From Acinetobacter marinus (GTDB taxonomy: Bacteria > Pseudomonadota > Gammaproteobacteria > Pseudomonadales > Moraxellaceae), in assembly GCF_900096915.1 (NCBI RefSeq), contig NZ_FMYK01000001.1, positions 709,492 through 773,491 of the forward strand: a stretch of DNA of 64,000 bases, written 5' to 3'. Position numbers and translations under genes: made by a program. Below are positions 36,719 to 44,865 of this stretch, piece after piece; within the stretch, counting starts at the first letter, position 1; every line of letters begins with the position of its first letter. The notes below the pieces were generated by a model that saw only the letters and a list, made by a program, of their open reading frames with translations, was not told where the DNA came from and did no database searches.

Positions 36719-37681
36719 TTACAAACTTGGATCTCGAAAGGCTACGGTTTTTTGTGACAATTTCATCAAACTCTCTTTTGCAGAATCAACCAAAGTTGGC
36801 ATCATTACTGTGGCAATACTTGCCGCTTGTAAGCCAAGTTTTTCACCCAATGTCGGTTTTTTACGAGTGTTCAAGACATAGACGTCATGTTGTTGTAAAT
36901 GCTCCAACAAATAGGCATCCGAAGTTTGAATTTTATCGATCAATTTTAATTTCAGCGCATCTTCACCATACCAGTGCTCACCAGTTGCCACATCGCTAAC
37001 ATTAAGTTGGCTGCGGTAGTTTTCGACAAAGTGCTTAAATAAAGCATGGGTTTGTTCAAGTTCTTGTTCAAACTTGGCACGCCCCTGTTCAGAGTTTTCA
37101 CCAAATAATGTCACTGTGCGCTTATATTCACCTGCGGTAAACACCTCATAATCAATATGATGTTCTTTTAACAACTTATTAAAGTTTGGTAACTGGGCCA
37201 CTACACCAATCGAACCTAAGATCGCAAAAGGTGCAGCGATAATTTCATTGGCAATACACGCCATCATATAGCCACCACTGGCAGCGACTTTATCCACGCA
37301 AATGGTCAGGTGAAAACCTGCATCACGCAGACGTACCAACTGTGCCGCAGCAAGACCATAGCCATGCACCACACCACCAGGACTTTCTAGGCGAAGTACT
37401 ACACGATCTTTGCCTGCTTTTGCCGTAGCGAGAATTAAAGTAATTTCTTCACGTAGCTGTTCGACGGCACTGGCGTTCATGTCGCCTTTGAAATCTAAAA
37501 CAAAAATCTTCTGATTGTTTTTTTTGCGTGCTAAGGCTTCACGCTTGAGCTGTGCAGTGAGTTGTAACAGCTCTAGTTTGCCTAATGTGGTTTGTGCAAT
37601 ACGACGACGTTGTTGTTCGATACGTTGGTTGAGATGGACAACTCGAAGCTCTGAAGGCAACTTTGGCAGATGAAATAACAT
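36719..37681 (-). CDS. sohB: SohB/SppA-like S49 serine peptidase
   Basis: S49-family peptidase. The start is placed at the ATG at 37681 (MLFHLPKLPSELRVV, 320 residues) with TGGA eight bases upstream; a longer frame to 37801 runs into a palindromic repeat element and encodes unlikely sequence. The peptidase core has LDFKGDMNASAVEQLREEI, RLESPGGVVHGYGLA, and the nucleophile region VDKVAASGGYMMACIANEI, with GSIGVVAQLPNFNKLL after it; the catalytic Ser is in AASGGYM and a conserved Lys in GEYKRT. Unlike E. coli SohB, no N-terminal membrane helix is apparent, so the protein may be peripheral or cytoplasmic. It is monocistronic. Confidence 0.85.
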   Translation of the reverse strand: MLFHLPKLPSELRVVHLNQRIEQQRRRIAQTTLGKLELLQLTAQLKREALARKKNNQKIFVLDFKGDMNASAVEQLREEITLILATAKAGKDRVVLRLESPGGVVHGYGLAAAQLVRLRDAGFHLTICVDKVAASGGYMMACIANEIIAAPFAILGSIGVVAQLPNFNKLLKEHHIDYEVFTAGEYKRTVTLFGENSEQGRAKFEQELEQTHALFKHFVENYRSQLNVSDVATGEHWYGEDALKLKLIDKIQTSDAYLLEHLQQHDVYVLNTRKKPTLGEKLGLQAASIATVMMPTLVDSAKESLMKLSQKTVAFRDPSL

Positions 37682-37754
37682 AGATAGTCCAGTACATAAA
37701 TGAAAATGAATATTGTCTAGGGTCTGATGACATTTCACAGATGTTTGCGACATC

Positions 37755-37956
37755 GGATGCTTTTTAGACGATACTAGGCAGGAATGAGGAAATTTAGTCA
37801 TTCTAAATGACTCATTTATAACGACGTAGCGTCAAAAAGCATCCTTGTCCCAAAGGGTTATGGCTAAAACTGCCATAACTTTCGTTATGAAACTTGGCAA
37901 GGGAACAACCATTCCCTTCGTCTCATGCCTCAGTTATGTGGTTTTAGCTCATAACG
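37755..37956. repeat. Composite palindromic repeat element
   Basis: Two adjacent imperfect palindromes. The first (37755-37844) has arms GGATGCTTTTTAGACG and CGTCAAAAAGCATCC about 90 bases apart end to end. The second (37857-37955) has arms GTTATGGCTAAAACTGCC and its inverted match around TGGTTTTAGCTCATAAC, with a nested AAGGGAA/TTCCCTT hairpin. No coding sequence fits inside. The layout is that of a small non-autonomous mobile or REP-like element inserted between sohB and the copper cluster. Confidence 0.6.
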
Positions 37957-38130
37957 CAAAGCATGGTTGAAATGTCAACAGACCCTACATTTATAAGGTC
38001 TATCCGTAGAAAATCAAGCCTATTTTTTAAGGAACTAAATATTCATGGCGTAGATAGCGATGTGTGATAATATGTAACACGATTTAAATCTTTGAATTGT
38101 TGAGTAACGCTATTGTTATTTCATCAACGC
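37957..38130. other. Non-coding gap before the copper cluster
   Basis: Between the palindromic element and the His-rich gene there is AT-rich DNA with no convincing gene. It should hold the promoter of the plus-strand copper cluster, for example around GATAATATG near 38066, but no motif is certain. Confidence 0.3.
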
Positions 38131-38703
38131 ATGTCGCATAACGGTTTCAATCAAAAGCTCATGAATCAGCATTGCTCAAATCAACGTATGCTGTTTTTTA
38201 GTGGCTTGTTATTGAGTTGTTTTGCGGTATGTTTACAGATTGCAGTTTTCCTGCAACCACTCCTCCCAGCGCAATATCAGATTTCACCTGTGTGTGAAAC
38301 GATTAGTCGTGCGCTACTGTGGCATGACCATTCTGCCAATTCAAATACATCAAAGCATTTAGATCATCAGCATTCACATCAAGCGCATGCAATAGATCAG
38401 AATAAAAATAGTACACACGATGCACACTCAATGTCATTACACACAGATTATCATGCGATGTCTATGGATGACCATGCAAAACCTTCTCCGCACAGCGCAC
38501 ATCAACATGATGCAGGTCATCAGTGTCAATACTGTACGGTCTATGCCAACTTAGTCTTGCCACCTGAGTTTGGCATTCAAGAAGTATTTGAGCGTGTGCA
38601 AGTGCGCTTGTTGTTTCTTCAGCGCCAGTTTGCGCCGATTTATTTTTATTTACAGCGTTTATTTCTGATTCCTCAAGGGCGTGCCCCGCCACTATTCGCA
38701 TAA
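38131..38703 (+). CDS. His-rich DUF2946-like protein, probably copper-related
   Basis: About 190 residues from the ATG at 38131; a TTG at 38113 and an ATG at 38161 are alternatives and none has a strong ribosome-binding site. A hydrophobic segment (MLFFSGLLLSCFAVCLQIAVFL) is followed by a stretch very rich in His, Ser, Asp and Met (HDHSANSNTSKHLDHQHSHQ; MSLHTDYHAMSMDDHAK) and then HDAGHQCQYCTVYANLVLPP with a CxxC pair. The tail RLFLIPQGRAPPLFA is typical of DUF2946 proteins, which lie next to copper receptors. It directly precedes an OprC-type receptor, so a metal-binding role in copper uptake or sensing is inferred, not shown. Confidence 0.75.
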   Translation: MSHNGFNQKLMNQHCSNQRMLFFSGLLLSCFAVCLQIAVFLQPLLPAQYQISPVCETISRALLWHDHSANSNTSKHLDHQHSHQAHAIDQNKNSTHDAHSMSLHTDYHAMSMDDHAKPSPHSAHQHDAGHQCQYCTVYANLVLPPEFGIQEVFERVQVRLLFLQRQFAPIYFYLQRLFLIPQGRAPPLFA

Positions 38704-38818
38704 CGTTTAAAACTTCACTGCAAAATGATGCATATCACTTTGACTGGTTGATACACGCCAGTGCAAAAGTACGTGCCATGTTTTGTGATCGACTTTAAAA
38801 TTGTTTTGCGAATAATTT

Positions 38819-40930
38819 ATGAAAAATTTTAAAACTCAACCTTTAATGCTAGCGATGACTTTGGTCTGCTTATCAGCAGTTCAGCTCAGTCATGCAGACG
38901 CTTTAGACACTGAAACGACTCAAACGCATGACCATCAGCATGCCGATGCGTCGTCTAAAAATTCTCCTGTTATGCTTTCTCCAATTGTGGTGACGGCACA
39001 ACAAGGCAATCAAGCCAATGGTTTAATCGTGGAAACGGATGCCAAACAAACCATTCAGCCAATGCCTGCCTCGGACGGTGCTGCTTATCTAAATAGCATC
39101 ATGGGCTTTAATAGCGTAAAAAATGGCGGTACCAATGGCGATGTCACTTTTCGTGGTATGTATGGCTCACGGATTAAAATGCTTACAGATGGTACAGAGA
39201 ATCTTGGCGCTTGCCCCAATCGTATGGACGCACCGACCGCTTATATTTCTCCAGAAAGTTTTGACAAAATCACGGTGATTAAAGGTCCACAAACCGTGCA
39301 GTATGCCACACCAGGTTCTGCGGCAACAGTACTCTTTGAGCGTGAAGCGCCAACTTTCGACAAGGACAAACCCTATCAAGGTGAAGCCAGCGTGATGATC
39401 GGCTCTTTTGGTCGCATTGATCACAATGTCGAAGCGGCTGTGGGCAATGATACGGTCTACGCACGCCTCAATGCCAACCGCTCAAAGTCTGATGATTATC
39501 AAGATGGCGATGGACAAACCATCCACTCCAACTGGGAACGTTGGAGTAGTGATCTTGCCTTAGGTTGGACACCTGATGCAGACACTTGGCTCGAACTTAA
39601 AGCAGGTGTGGGCGATGGTGAATCCGCTTATGCAGGACGCACTATGGATGGCTCACAATTCAAACGAGAAAGTCTGGGCTTGCATGCCGAGAAACGCAAC
39701 ATTAGCGATGTGATTTCCAAGATTGAAGCGCAAATTGATTATAGTTTTAATGATCATGTTATGGACAACTACAGCTTGCGTGATGCGCCGATGACGACCA
39801 TGATGGGAATGAGCGTGCCCAATGAAATGTCGATGCGAGTTACACGTCGCACATTGAATAGTCGCATTGCCATGACCAGTGATTGGGATCAATTCAGCCT
39901 GATCACAGGACTCGACTCACAGCGCAATAAACATGCTGGCGATATGAAAAGCTCTGCGATGCCGTCGATGAATATGCCACTCGAAGAAGATCTGCGTTTT
40001 CAAAGTTATGGTGCGTTTGGTGAGCTGAATTATCAAGTCAATCCGCAAAACAAAGTCGTAACAGGTCTACGCTTTGATCAAGTCAAAGTTGATAGCGCCG
40101 AGAATGATCAAGTGCGTAAAGACACCCTGCCAAGCGCATTTATTCGCCTAGAGAACAATCAAGACAATGGTTTGAAGCGCTATATCGGCGTAGGTCATGT
40201 CGAGCGCAGTCCAGATTATTGGGAGCTGTATAGCACCTCAATCAGTTATGGTAATGGCACGACCGATATGATGGGCAATAGCAGTTATCTAATGGTGGAT
40301 AATCTCAACAACCTAGACACTGAAAAAACCACGCAACTCGATCTTGGTTTTGAACATCAATTCGGCAAATATCATTCTTGGGCATCAGCTTATGCGGGTG
40401 TGATTAATGACTTTATATTAGTTCGTTATAATGGCAATACTCGACCGCTTGCTGAGAATATCGATGCAACCATTGCAGGTGGTGAACTTGGCATTGGCTA
40501 TAACTTTACCGATCGTCTGCAAACCGACCTCAGTGCCATGTACGCATGGGGTGAAAATACCACGGATAATACGCCATTACCCCAAATTGCACCGCTTGAG
40601 GGACGTTTCAATCTGCGCTATGTCACGGATAACTATAGTCTTGGGCTATTGTGGCGAGTGGTTGCCAAGCAAGATCGGATTAGCGTGGGTGAAGGCAATA
40701 TCGTCGGTTATGATCTACAAGAAAGTGACGCCTTTAACACGCTATCGGTCAATGCCAACTATCAAATCAATCCTGCGATTGGACTGGCATTCGGTATAGA
40801 TAATGTCTTGGATGAGACCTATACTGAACATCTGAATAAAGCAGGCGCATCGGTATTTGGCTATGCCAGCAATGAACAGTTTAATCAAACGGGTCGCAAT
40901 TATTGGGCTCATGTCAGCATGAAATTTTAA
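38819..40930 (+). CDS. oprC: TonB-dependent copper receptor (OprC/NosA type)
   Basis: Outer-membrane receptor expected to import copper using TonB energy. The 703-residue protein has a signal peptide (ending near SHA-DA), a short His-rich segment (THDHQHADASS, 36-46), a TonB-box-like LSPIVVTA (53-60), a plug domain with FRGMYGSRIKMLTDG and a beta-barrel ending in HVSMKF with terminal Phe. CPNRM (132-136) reproduces the CxxxM copper site described for OprC of Pseudomonas aeruginosa, and the barrel has several Met-rich loops (MTTMMGMSVPNEMSMR; MKSSAMPSMNM). The ATG at 38819 lies 115 bases after the His-rich gene. Copper specificity is therefore well supported. Confidence 0.9.
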   Translation: MKNFKTQPLMLAMTLVCLSAVQLSHADALDTETTQTHDHQHADASSKNSPVMLSPIVVTAQQGNQANGLIVETDAKQTIQPMPASDGAAYLNSIMGFNSVKNGGTNGDVTFRGMYGSRIKMLTDGTENLGACPNRMDAPTAYISPESFDKITVIKGPQTVQYATPGSAATVLFEREAPTFDKDKPYQGEASVMIGSFGRIDHNVEAAVGNDTVYARLNANRSKSDDYQDGDGQTIHSNWERWSSDLALGWTPDADTWLELKAGVGDGESAYAGRTMDGSQFKRESLGLHAEKRNISDVISKIEAQIDYSFNDHVMDNYSLRDAPMTTMMGMSVPNEMSMRVTRRTLNSRIAMTSDWDQFSLITGLDSQRNKHAGDMKSSAMPSMNMPLEEDLRFQSYGAFGELNYQVNPQNKVVTGLRFDQVKVDSAENDQVRKDTLPSAFIRLENNQDNGLKRYIGVGHVERSPDYWELYSTSISYGNGTTDMMGNSSYLMVDNLNNLDTEKTTQLDLGFEHQFGKYHSWASAYAGVINDFILVRYNGNTRPLAENIDATIAGGELGIGYNFTDRLQTDLSAMYAWGENTTDNTPLPQIAPLEGRFNLRYVTDNYSLGLLWRVVAKQDRISVGEGNIVGYDLQESDAFNTLSVNANYQINPAIGLAFGIDNVLDETYTEHLNKAGASVFGYASNEQFNQTGRNYWAHVSMKF

Positions 40931-40969
40931 ATGATTTTAATTTTTTGAATATTACAAAAGGAGCTCAAC

Positions 40970-41272
40970 ATGAGTGACGAATACGCAAAATCAGACAAAT
41001 CCATCTTTGGCTGGAAAGGTGTCATTATTGCATTGATTTTTGCCGCAATTTTTTTAGGATTCTTATTCCTCTCGATTGCCAATGAGCCTGACTATATGCC
41101 AAGCCAAAAGCGCAAGCAAGCCGCCGAAGCTGCCGCACAACAAGCGGCAACTGATGCAAAAATGGCGAATGCGACTACATTGGAAAGCAATACCGAAATG
41201 GCAATGCCTGAAGCAAATAGCACAGATGCTACAGCGACAGAGATGAACCATTCTGAGCAACATGCACACTAA
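40970..41272 (+). CDS. Small membrane protein with Met/His-rich tail, copper cluster
   Basis: A 100-residue protein with excellent AAAGGAG ribosome-binding site. One transmembrane helix (about 16-37, VIIALIFAAIFLGFLFLSIA) is followed by a hydrophilic Ala/Thr/Glu/Gln-rich region and a tail with MAMPEANST and EMNHSEQHAH, that is Met and His residues suited to Cu(I)/Cu(II). It lies 39 bases after oprC and is probably co-transcribed. It could hand copper on from the periplasm, but no family is recognised and the function is inference from context. Confidence 0.75.
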   Translation: MSDEYAKSDKSIFGWKGVIIALIFAAIFLGFLFLSIANEPDYMPSQKRKQAAEAAAQQAATDAKMANATTLESNTEMAMPEANSTDATATEMNHSEQHAH

Positions 41273-41292
41273 ATGATTTTTTCAACACCAAT

Positions 41293-41320
41293 AAAAATGC
41301 CAGCAATATGCTGGCATTTT
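41293..41320 (+). terminator. Terminator after the copper cluster
   Basis: The perfect 9-base stem AATGCCAGC-AATAT-GCTGGCATT followed by TT lies 24 bases past the stop codon. An A run on its left could also allow function for leftward transcription. Confidence 0.7.
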
Positions 41321-41373
41321 CTCGTTTATACGGCATTCAAATTAAGCACTTGGAATGCTCGATAACCTAACGA

Positions 41374-41470
41374 GTAGCTAGAGTTTCTAGGCGCACCTCG
41401 CACAGCAACCGCAGTGTACATAGAAGTACATGAGGATTGCGAGCAAGGCGCAACGCAGAAATTCATCTAC
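41374..41470. repeat. REP-like palindromic element downstream of purA
   Basis: A near-100-base imperfect palindrome with outer arms GTAGCTAGAGTTTCTAGGCGC and (inverted) GCGCAACGCAGAAATTCATC, inner arms CTCGC/GCGAG and a central TGTACATAGAAGTACA. It lies in the convergent gap between the copper cluster and purA. It has the look of a dispersed intergenic repeat, with no coding capacity. Confidence 0.55.
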
Positions 41471-41490
41471 GCAGATGGTTTATCGACATT

Positions 41491-42807
41491 TCAATTAAAT
41501 GGATGACGTAAAATAATGGTTTCCGCACGATCAGGCCCTGTAGATACAATATCAATCGGACATTCGATCAATTGCTCAATACGCTTCACATACGCCAACG
41601 CATTTGCAGGCAATTGATCAATATCGGTTAAACCAACGGTCGACTCTGTCCAACCTGGCATAGTTTCATAAATTGGCTTTAAGCACTCGAATGAAATCGC
41701 ATCCGAAGAACCCGCACAACCCGAATCCGCTGGCTCATAGCCGACACAGATTTTGATTTCTTCGAGTCCATCAAGTACGTCGAGTTTGGTCAAACAAATC
41801 CCTGACAATGAGTTCACTTCAACCGAACGACGTAGAATCTCTGCATCAAACCAACCACAACGACGCTGACGACCAGTAGACGCACCAAACTCATGACCGA
41901 CTGTACCCAAGTGACGACCGATCGCATCACCTGTGTCTGTCGCTGCATCATAATGAAGCTCAGTTGGGAAAGGCCCTGCACCAACACGTGTGGTATAGGC
42001 TTTGGTAATGCCCAAAACATAATCAAGATGCAGTGGTCCCATACCTGAACCTGAACTCACACCTCCTGCTGTGGTATTCGAGCTAGTCACATACGGATAG
42101 GTACCATGATCCACATCAAGCAACGAACCTTGTGCGCCTTCGAACATGATCGCCTTGCCCGCTTTACGGTATTGATGCAAGGTTTCAGTCACATCCACCA
42201 CAAGCGGTGCAAGCACTTCACGCCATACATTGCAAAGTGCCAACACATCTTCAAGTGCAACCGCTTCCACGCCGTAGTATTGGGTCAATTGGAAATTATG
42301 GAATTCTAATAATTCTGACAATTGTTGCTCAAGCGCAGCACCGCCACGAATCAAATCTGCGACACGTACCGCACGGCGAGCGACTTTGTCTTCATACGCA
42401 GGACCGATACCACGACCTGTTGTGCCGATTTTGGCATTGCCACGTTTTTTCTCACGTGCTTGATCGAGTGCAATGTGGTTCGGCAAGATCAATGGACAGT
42501 TTGGAGAAATACGTAAACGCTCTTTCACAGGTACGCCCTCTGCTTCCAAAATATCCATTTCTTTGATCAAGGCTTCAGGGGACAGCACCACGCCATTGCC
42601 AATGAAGCACAAGACATTGTCACGCAAAATGCCTGATGGAATGAGGTGAAGAACGGTTTTCTTACCACCGACCACTAATGTGTGCCCTGCATTGTGACCG
42701 CCCTGATAGCGCACCACAGCAGCTGCTTGATCTGTGAGCAGGTCAACGATTTTACCTTTACCTTCGTCGCCCCATTGGGTACCGAGTACCACAACATTCT
42801 TGCCCAT
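41491..42807 (-). CDS. purA: Adenylosuccinate synthetase
   Basis: GTP-dependent enzyme that joins IMP and aspartate to adenylosuccinate in AMP synthesis. The 438-residue length is standard. N-terminal VLGTQWGDEGKGKIVDLL carries the catalytic Asp and GTP-binding loop; GHNAGHTLVV holds the catalytic His; further motifs are GTTGRGIGPAYEDK, QGSLLDVDHGTYPYVTSSN, FPTELHYD and GASTGRQRRCGWFD. It follows hisZ by 156 bases on the same strand, the common hisZ-purA order in gammaproteobacteria lacking the long HisG. Confidence 0.97.
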   Translation of the reverse strand: MGKNVVVLGTQWGDEGKGKIVDLLTDQAAAVVRYQGGHNAGHTLVVGGKKTVLHLIPSGILRDNVLCFIGNGVVLSPEALIKEMDILEAEGVPVKERLRISPNCPLILPNHIALDQAREKKRGNAKIGTTGRGIGPAYEDKVARRAVRVADLIRGGAALEQQLSELLEFHNFQLTQYYGVEAVALEDVLALCNVWREVLAPLVVDVTETLHQYRKAGKAIMFEGAQGSLLDVDHGTYPYVTSSNTTAGGVSSGSGMGPLHLDYVLGITKAYTTRVGAGPFPTELHYDAATDTGDAIGRHLGTVGHEFGASTGRQRRCGWFDAEILRRSVEVNSLSGICLTKLDVLDGLEEIKICVGYEPADSGCAGSSDAISFECLKPIYETMPGWTESTVGLTDIDQLPANALAYVKRIEQLIECPIDIVSTGPDRAETIILRHPFN

Positions 42808-42963
42808 AATAGCCTCATTACATCATTAAAAATTGTCTTGAAAATGCGCACTGTTCATCACATTCTGCGTTTTACATAATGTTACTTGAACAATGGTGCA
42901 TCACCCGAATTACTAAAACCTTAAAACCATCAATCTTTTACAGAACTTTTTACAGCCACTCGA

Positions 42964-44130
42964 TTAAATCGCTTGAACCTGCCAATCTGCATCAATTTTC
43001 ACCAACTTGTGCGAAGCCTGTGGCACAGAATCCATCTGATCTTGACCAAGCAGTTGTACCACCTGCTGACCATTCGCACGCACAGATTCAATTGCTTGCA
43101 GTAGATCCGTATCACGTCCTGCAGGTGCAACCACGATCTCAATCGCTTGGAATTGATCTGCAACTAAACGATATAAATCACAACTAAATCCTGTCGCCGC
43201 TCGTGCTCGACCGAAGTGCTCACCGATGCCGTCATAACGTCCACCTTGCGAAAGTGGCGTGGCATTATTTGGCGCATACACCGCAAACATCAGTCCAGTA
43301 TGATAGTGATAGCTTCGTAACTCGACCACATCCACACCGACACTGACCTGTGCCCAACGGCTTTGGATTTGTTCAACGGTCGATTTTAAGGTCTCGAACG
43401 CATGACTAAAATCTGCATCAGCACGCACGCCAGACGATAGGTTATCTAGTAATTGATCCAAATCACCTGACAAACGACCTAAGGCTTCAAAGTCTGCTCC
43501 GTTTTGAATGGTTGCAGTATAGGCTTTGAGCTCTGGCAATGCTTTACGTTGATATAGCTCAGATAAATGATTTTCTTGATCTTGGCTTAAGCCAGCGATT
43601 TTCACCAAACTTCTAAAAATACCAACATGTCCGAGATCAAGGTGTAATTTTTCAGTGATGCCGACGCTATTTAATACGCCTAGCATGGTGTCGATCATTT
43701 CGAGATCGGCATCGACACTGTCATGTCCAAACAATTCTGCGCCAAGCTGTAAGGGCGCACGAGACGCCGCTAAACCTTGTGGTTTAGTATGTAAAGTCGT
43801 TCCTGCATAGCAGTAACGTGCCACACCCGCAATCGGACGCACATGCGCATCAATACGTGCCACTTGTGGCGTCATATCGGCACGCACACCCAGCAGACGT
43901 CCTGAGATTTGATCGATCAATTTAAAGGTGACCAAATCCAAATCTTGATTGAGCGCACTTAAGGAAGATAATGATTCTAAATATTCAATAAATGGCGTGT
44001 ATACGAGCTGATAGCCTCGCCCTGCTAAAAAATCTAAGGCTTGACGGCGCATGTTTTCGATCACTTGCGCTTGTTCTGGCAAAACATCTGCTACACCATC
44101 AGGCAGCAACCATGTCTCTGAAATGGGCAT
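42964..44130 (-). CDS. hisZ: ATP phosphoribosyltransferase regulatory subunit
   Basis: Catalytically inactive histidyl-tRNA-synthetase paralogue that forms the histidine-sensitive complex with short-form HisG, the first step of histidine synthesis. The ATG at 44130 (MPISETWLLPDGVADVLPEQA) gives 388 residues; the frame is open a little further upstream. Class II synthetase motifs are kept in altered form: VRADMTPQVARIDAH, YCYAGTTLHTKP, LGAELFGHDSVDADLEMI and GRYDGIGEHFGRARAATGF. It lacks an anticodon-binding domain, in line with HisZ and not HisS. hisG is not in the window. Confidence 0.93.
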   Translation of the reverse strand: MPISETWLLPDGVADVLPEQAQVIENMRRQALDFLAGRGYQLVYTPFIEYLESLSSLSALNQDLDLVTFKLIDQISGRLLGVRADMTPQVARIDAHVRPIAGVARYCYAGTTLHTKPQGLAASRAPLQLGAELFGHDSVDADLEMIDTMLGVLNSVGITEKLHLDLGHVGIFRSLVKIAGLSQDQENHLSELYQRKALPELKAYTATIQNGADFEALGRLSGDLDQLLDNLSSGVRADADFSHAFETLKSTVEQIQSRWAQVSVGVDVVELRSYHYHTGLMFAVYAPNNATPLSQGGRYDGIGEHFGRARAATGFSCDLYRLVADQFQAIEIVVAPAGRDTDLLQAIESVRANGQQVVQLLGQDQMDSVPQASHKLVKIDADWQVQAI

Positions 44131-44236
44131 GTACGAAGACCTAAATGTAATTTTTTCGACCACATCGACGCAGGCGAATCACCTCCCAAGCGCATTGATT
44201 GGCACTGGAAAATTGATTCACCCAAATTTGTCGCAT

Positions 44237-44260
44237 AAAAAAATCGGGCAATACCCGAAT
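44237..44260 (-). terminator. Terminator after the GFA-family gene
   Basis: On the minus strand TTCGGG-TATTG-CCCGA followed by seven T residues lies about 130 bases past the GFA stop and 107 bases before hisZ. It separates the two transcription units, although it could also act as an early attenuator of a longer hisZ leader. Confidence 0.7.
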
Positions 44261-44390
44261 TGCACGCTATCTTAGCACGATCTCAAAATCGTTGCACCCA
44301 CACATTGCACATCCGATCGGAAAATATTGCTACAGCGATTCAGCAACACTTTGCAAAATGTGGATACCAAGCCATATTTCAATCCATGCG

Positions 44391-44777
44391 TTATTGATCT
44401 GCTGCGGTCTGCACCGTCACATAAGGTAGTTTACTTTCCACATGCACTTGTTTTGCAGGTGCGGGAATATGCCCTTCACGGATAATCCCCATGCGTAGGC
44501 GCATCACATTGGGCAAATCGGTGCGGTAAGAATACAGTGGCGTACCACAATGCTGACAAAATACTCGTGATTTTTTTGGCGAAGAAAAAAATTCTTTTAG
44601 GGCGTCTTTGCCACTTTCAAACACAAACAGTCGTTCATCAATTGGGCTGTTAAACGCAAAGGCTGTGCCATGCGCACGCTGACAATCCTTGCAATGACAG
44701 ACGATTGTTTCCTCAAGTTCGCCGTCATAACGAAATTTTACTGCACCGCACTGACATTGTCCTTTGATCATTTTCAC
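44391..44777 (-). CDS. GFA-family zinc-binding protein (glutathione-dependent formaldehyde-activating enzyme-like)
   Basis: A 128-residue protein of the CENP-V/GFA fold. It has the cysteine pattern of the family: CQCGAVKF near the N-terminus, CHCKDCQRAHG (three Cys) and CQHCGTPLYSYRTD, which bind two zinc ions in known members. GMIIREGHIP-like residues (RMGIIREGHIPAP) follow. Many members have no proven activity on S-hydroxymethylglutathione, so only the family can be stated. It stands alone between the M48 peptidase and hisZ with a clear AGGAG-type site (CTTTAAAGGAGAG region) before the ATG. Confidence 0.85.
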   Translation of the reverse strand: MKMIKGQCQCGAVKFRYDGELEETIVCHCKDCQRAHGTAFAFNSPIDERLFVFESGKDALKEFFSSPKKSRVFCQHCGTPLYSYRTDLPNVMRLRMGIIREGHIPAPAKQVHVESKLPYVTVQTAADQ

Positions 44778-44865
44778 TCTCCTTTAAACTCATCCTTAAA
44801 ATCATTGATCAAATTATACGATAATATTTTTCAAGCATTTATATAATTAGCGAAAGGTCACTGAC

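Noticed and set aside
37682..37801. N-terminal extension of sohB
   Set aside because: Encoded by palindromic repeat DNA and poor in protein-like features; ATG at 37681 has a better context.
38462..38701. Minus-strand frame opposite the His-rich gene
   Set aside because: Shadow of a gene whose His/Met composition and position beside oprC support the plus strand.
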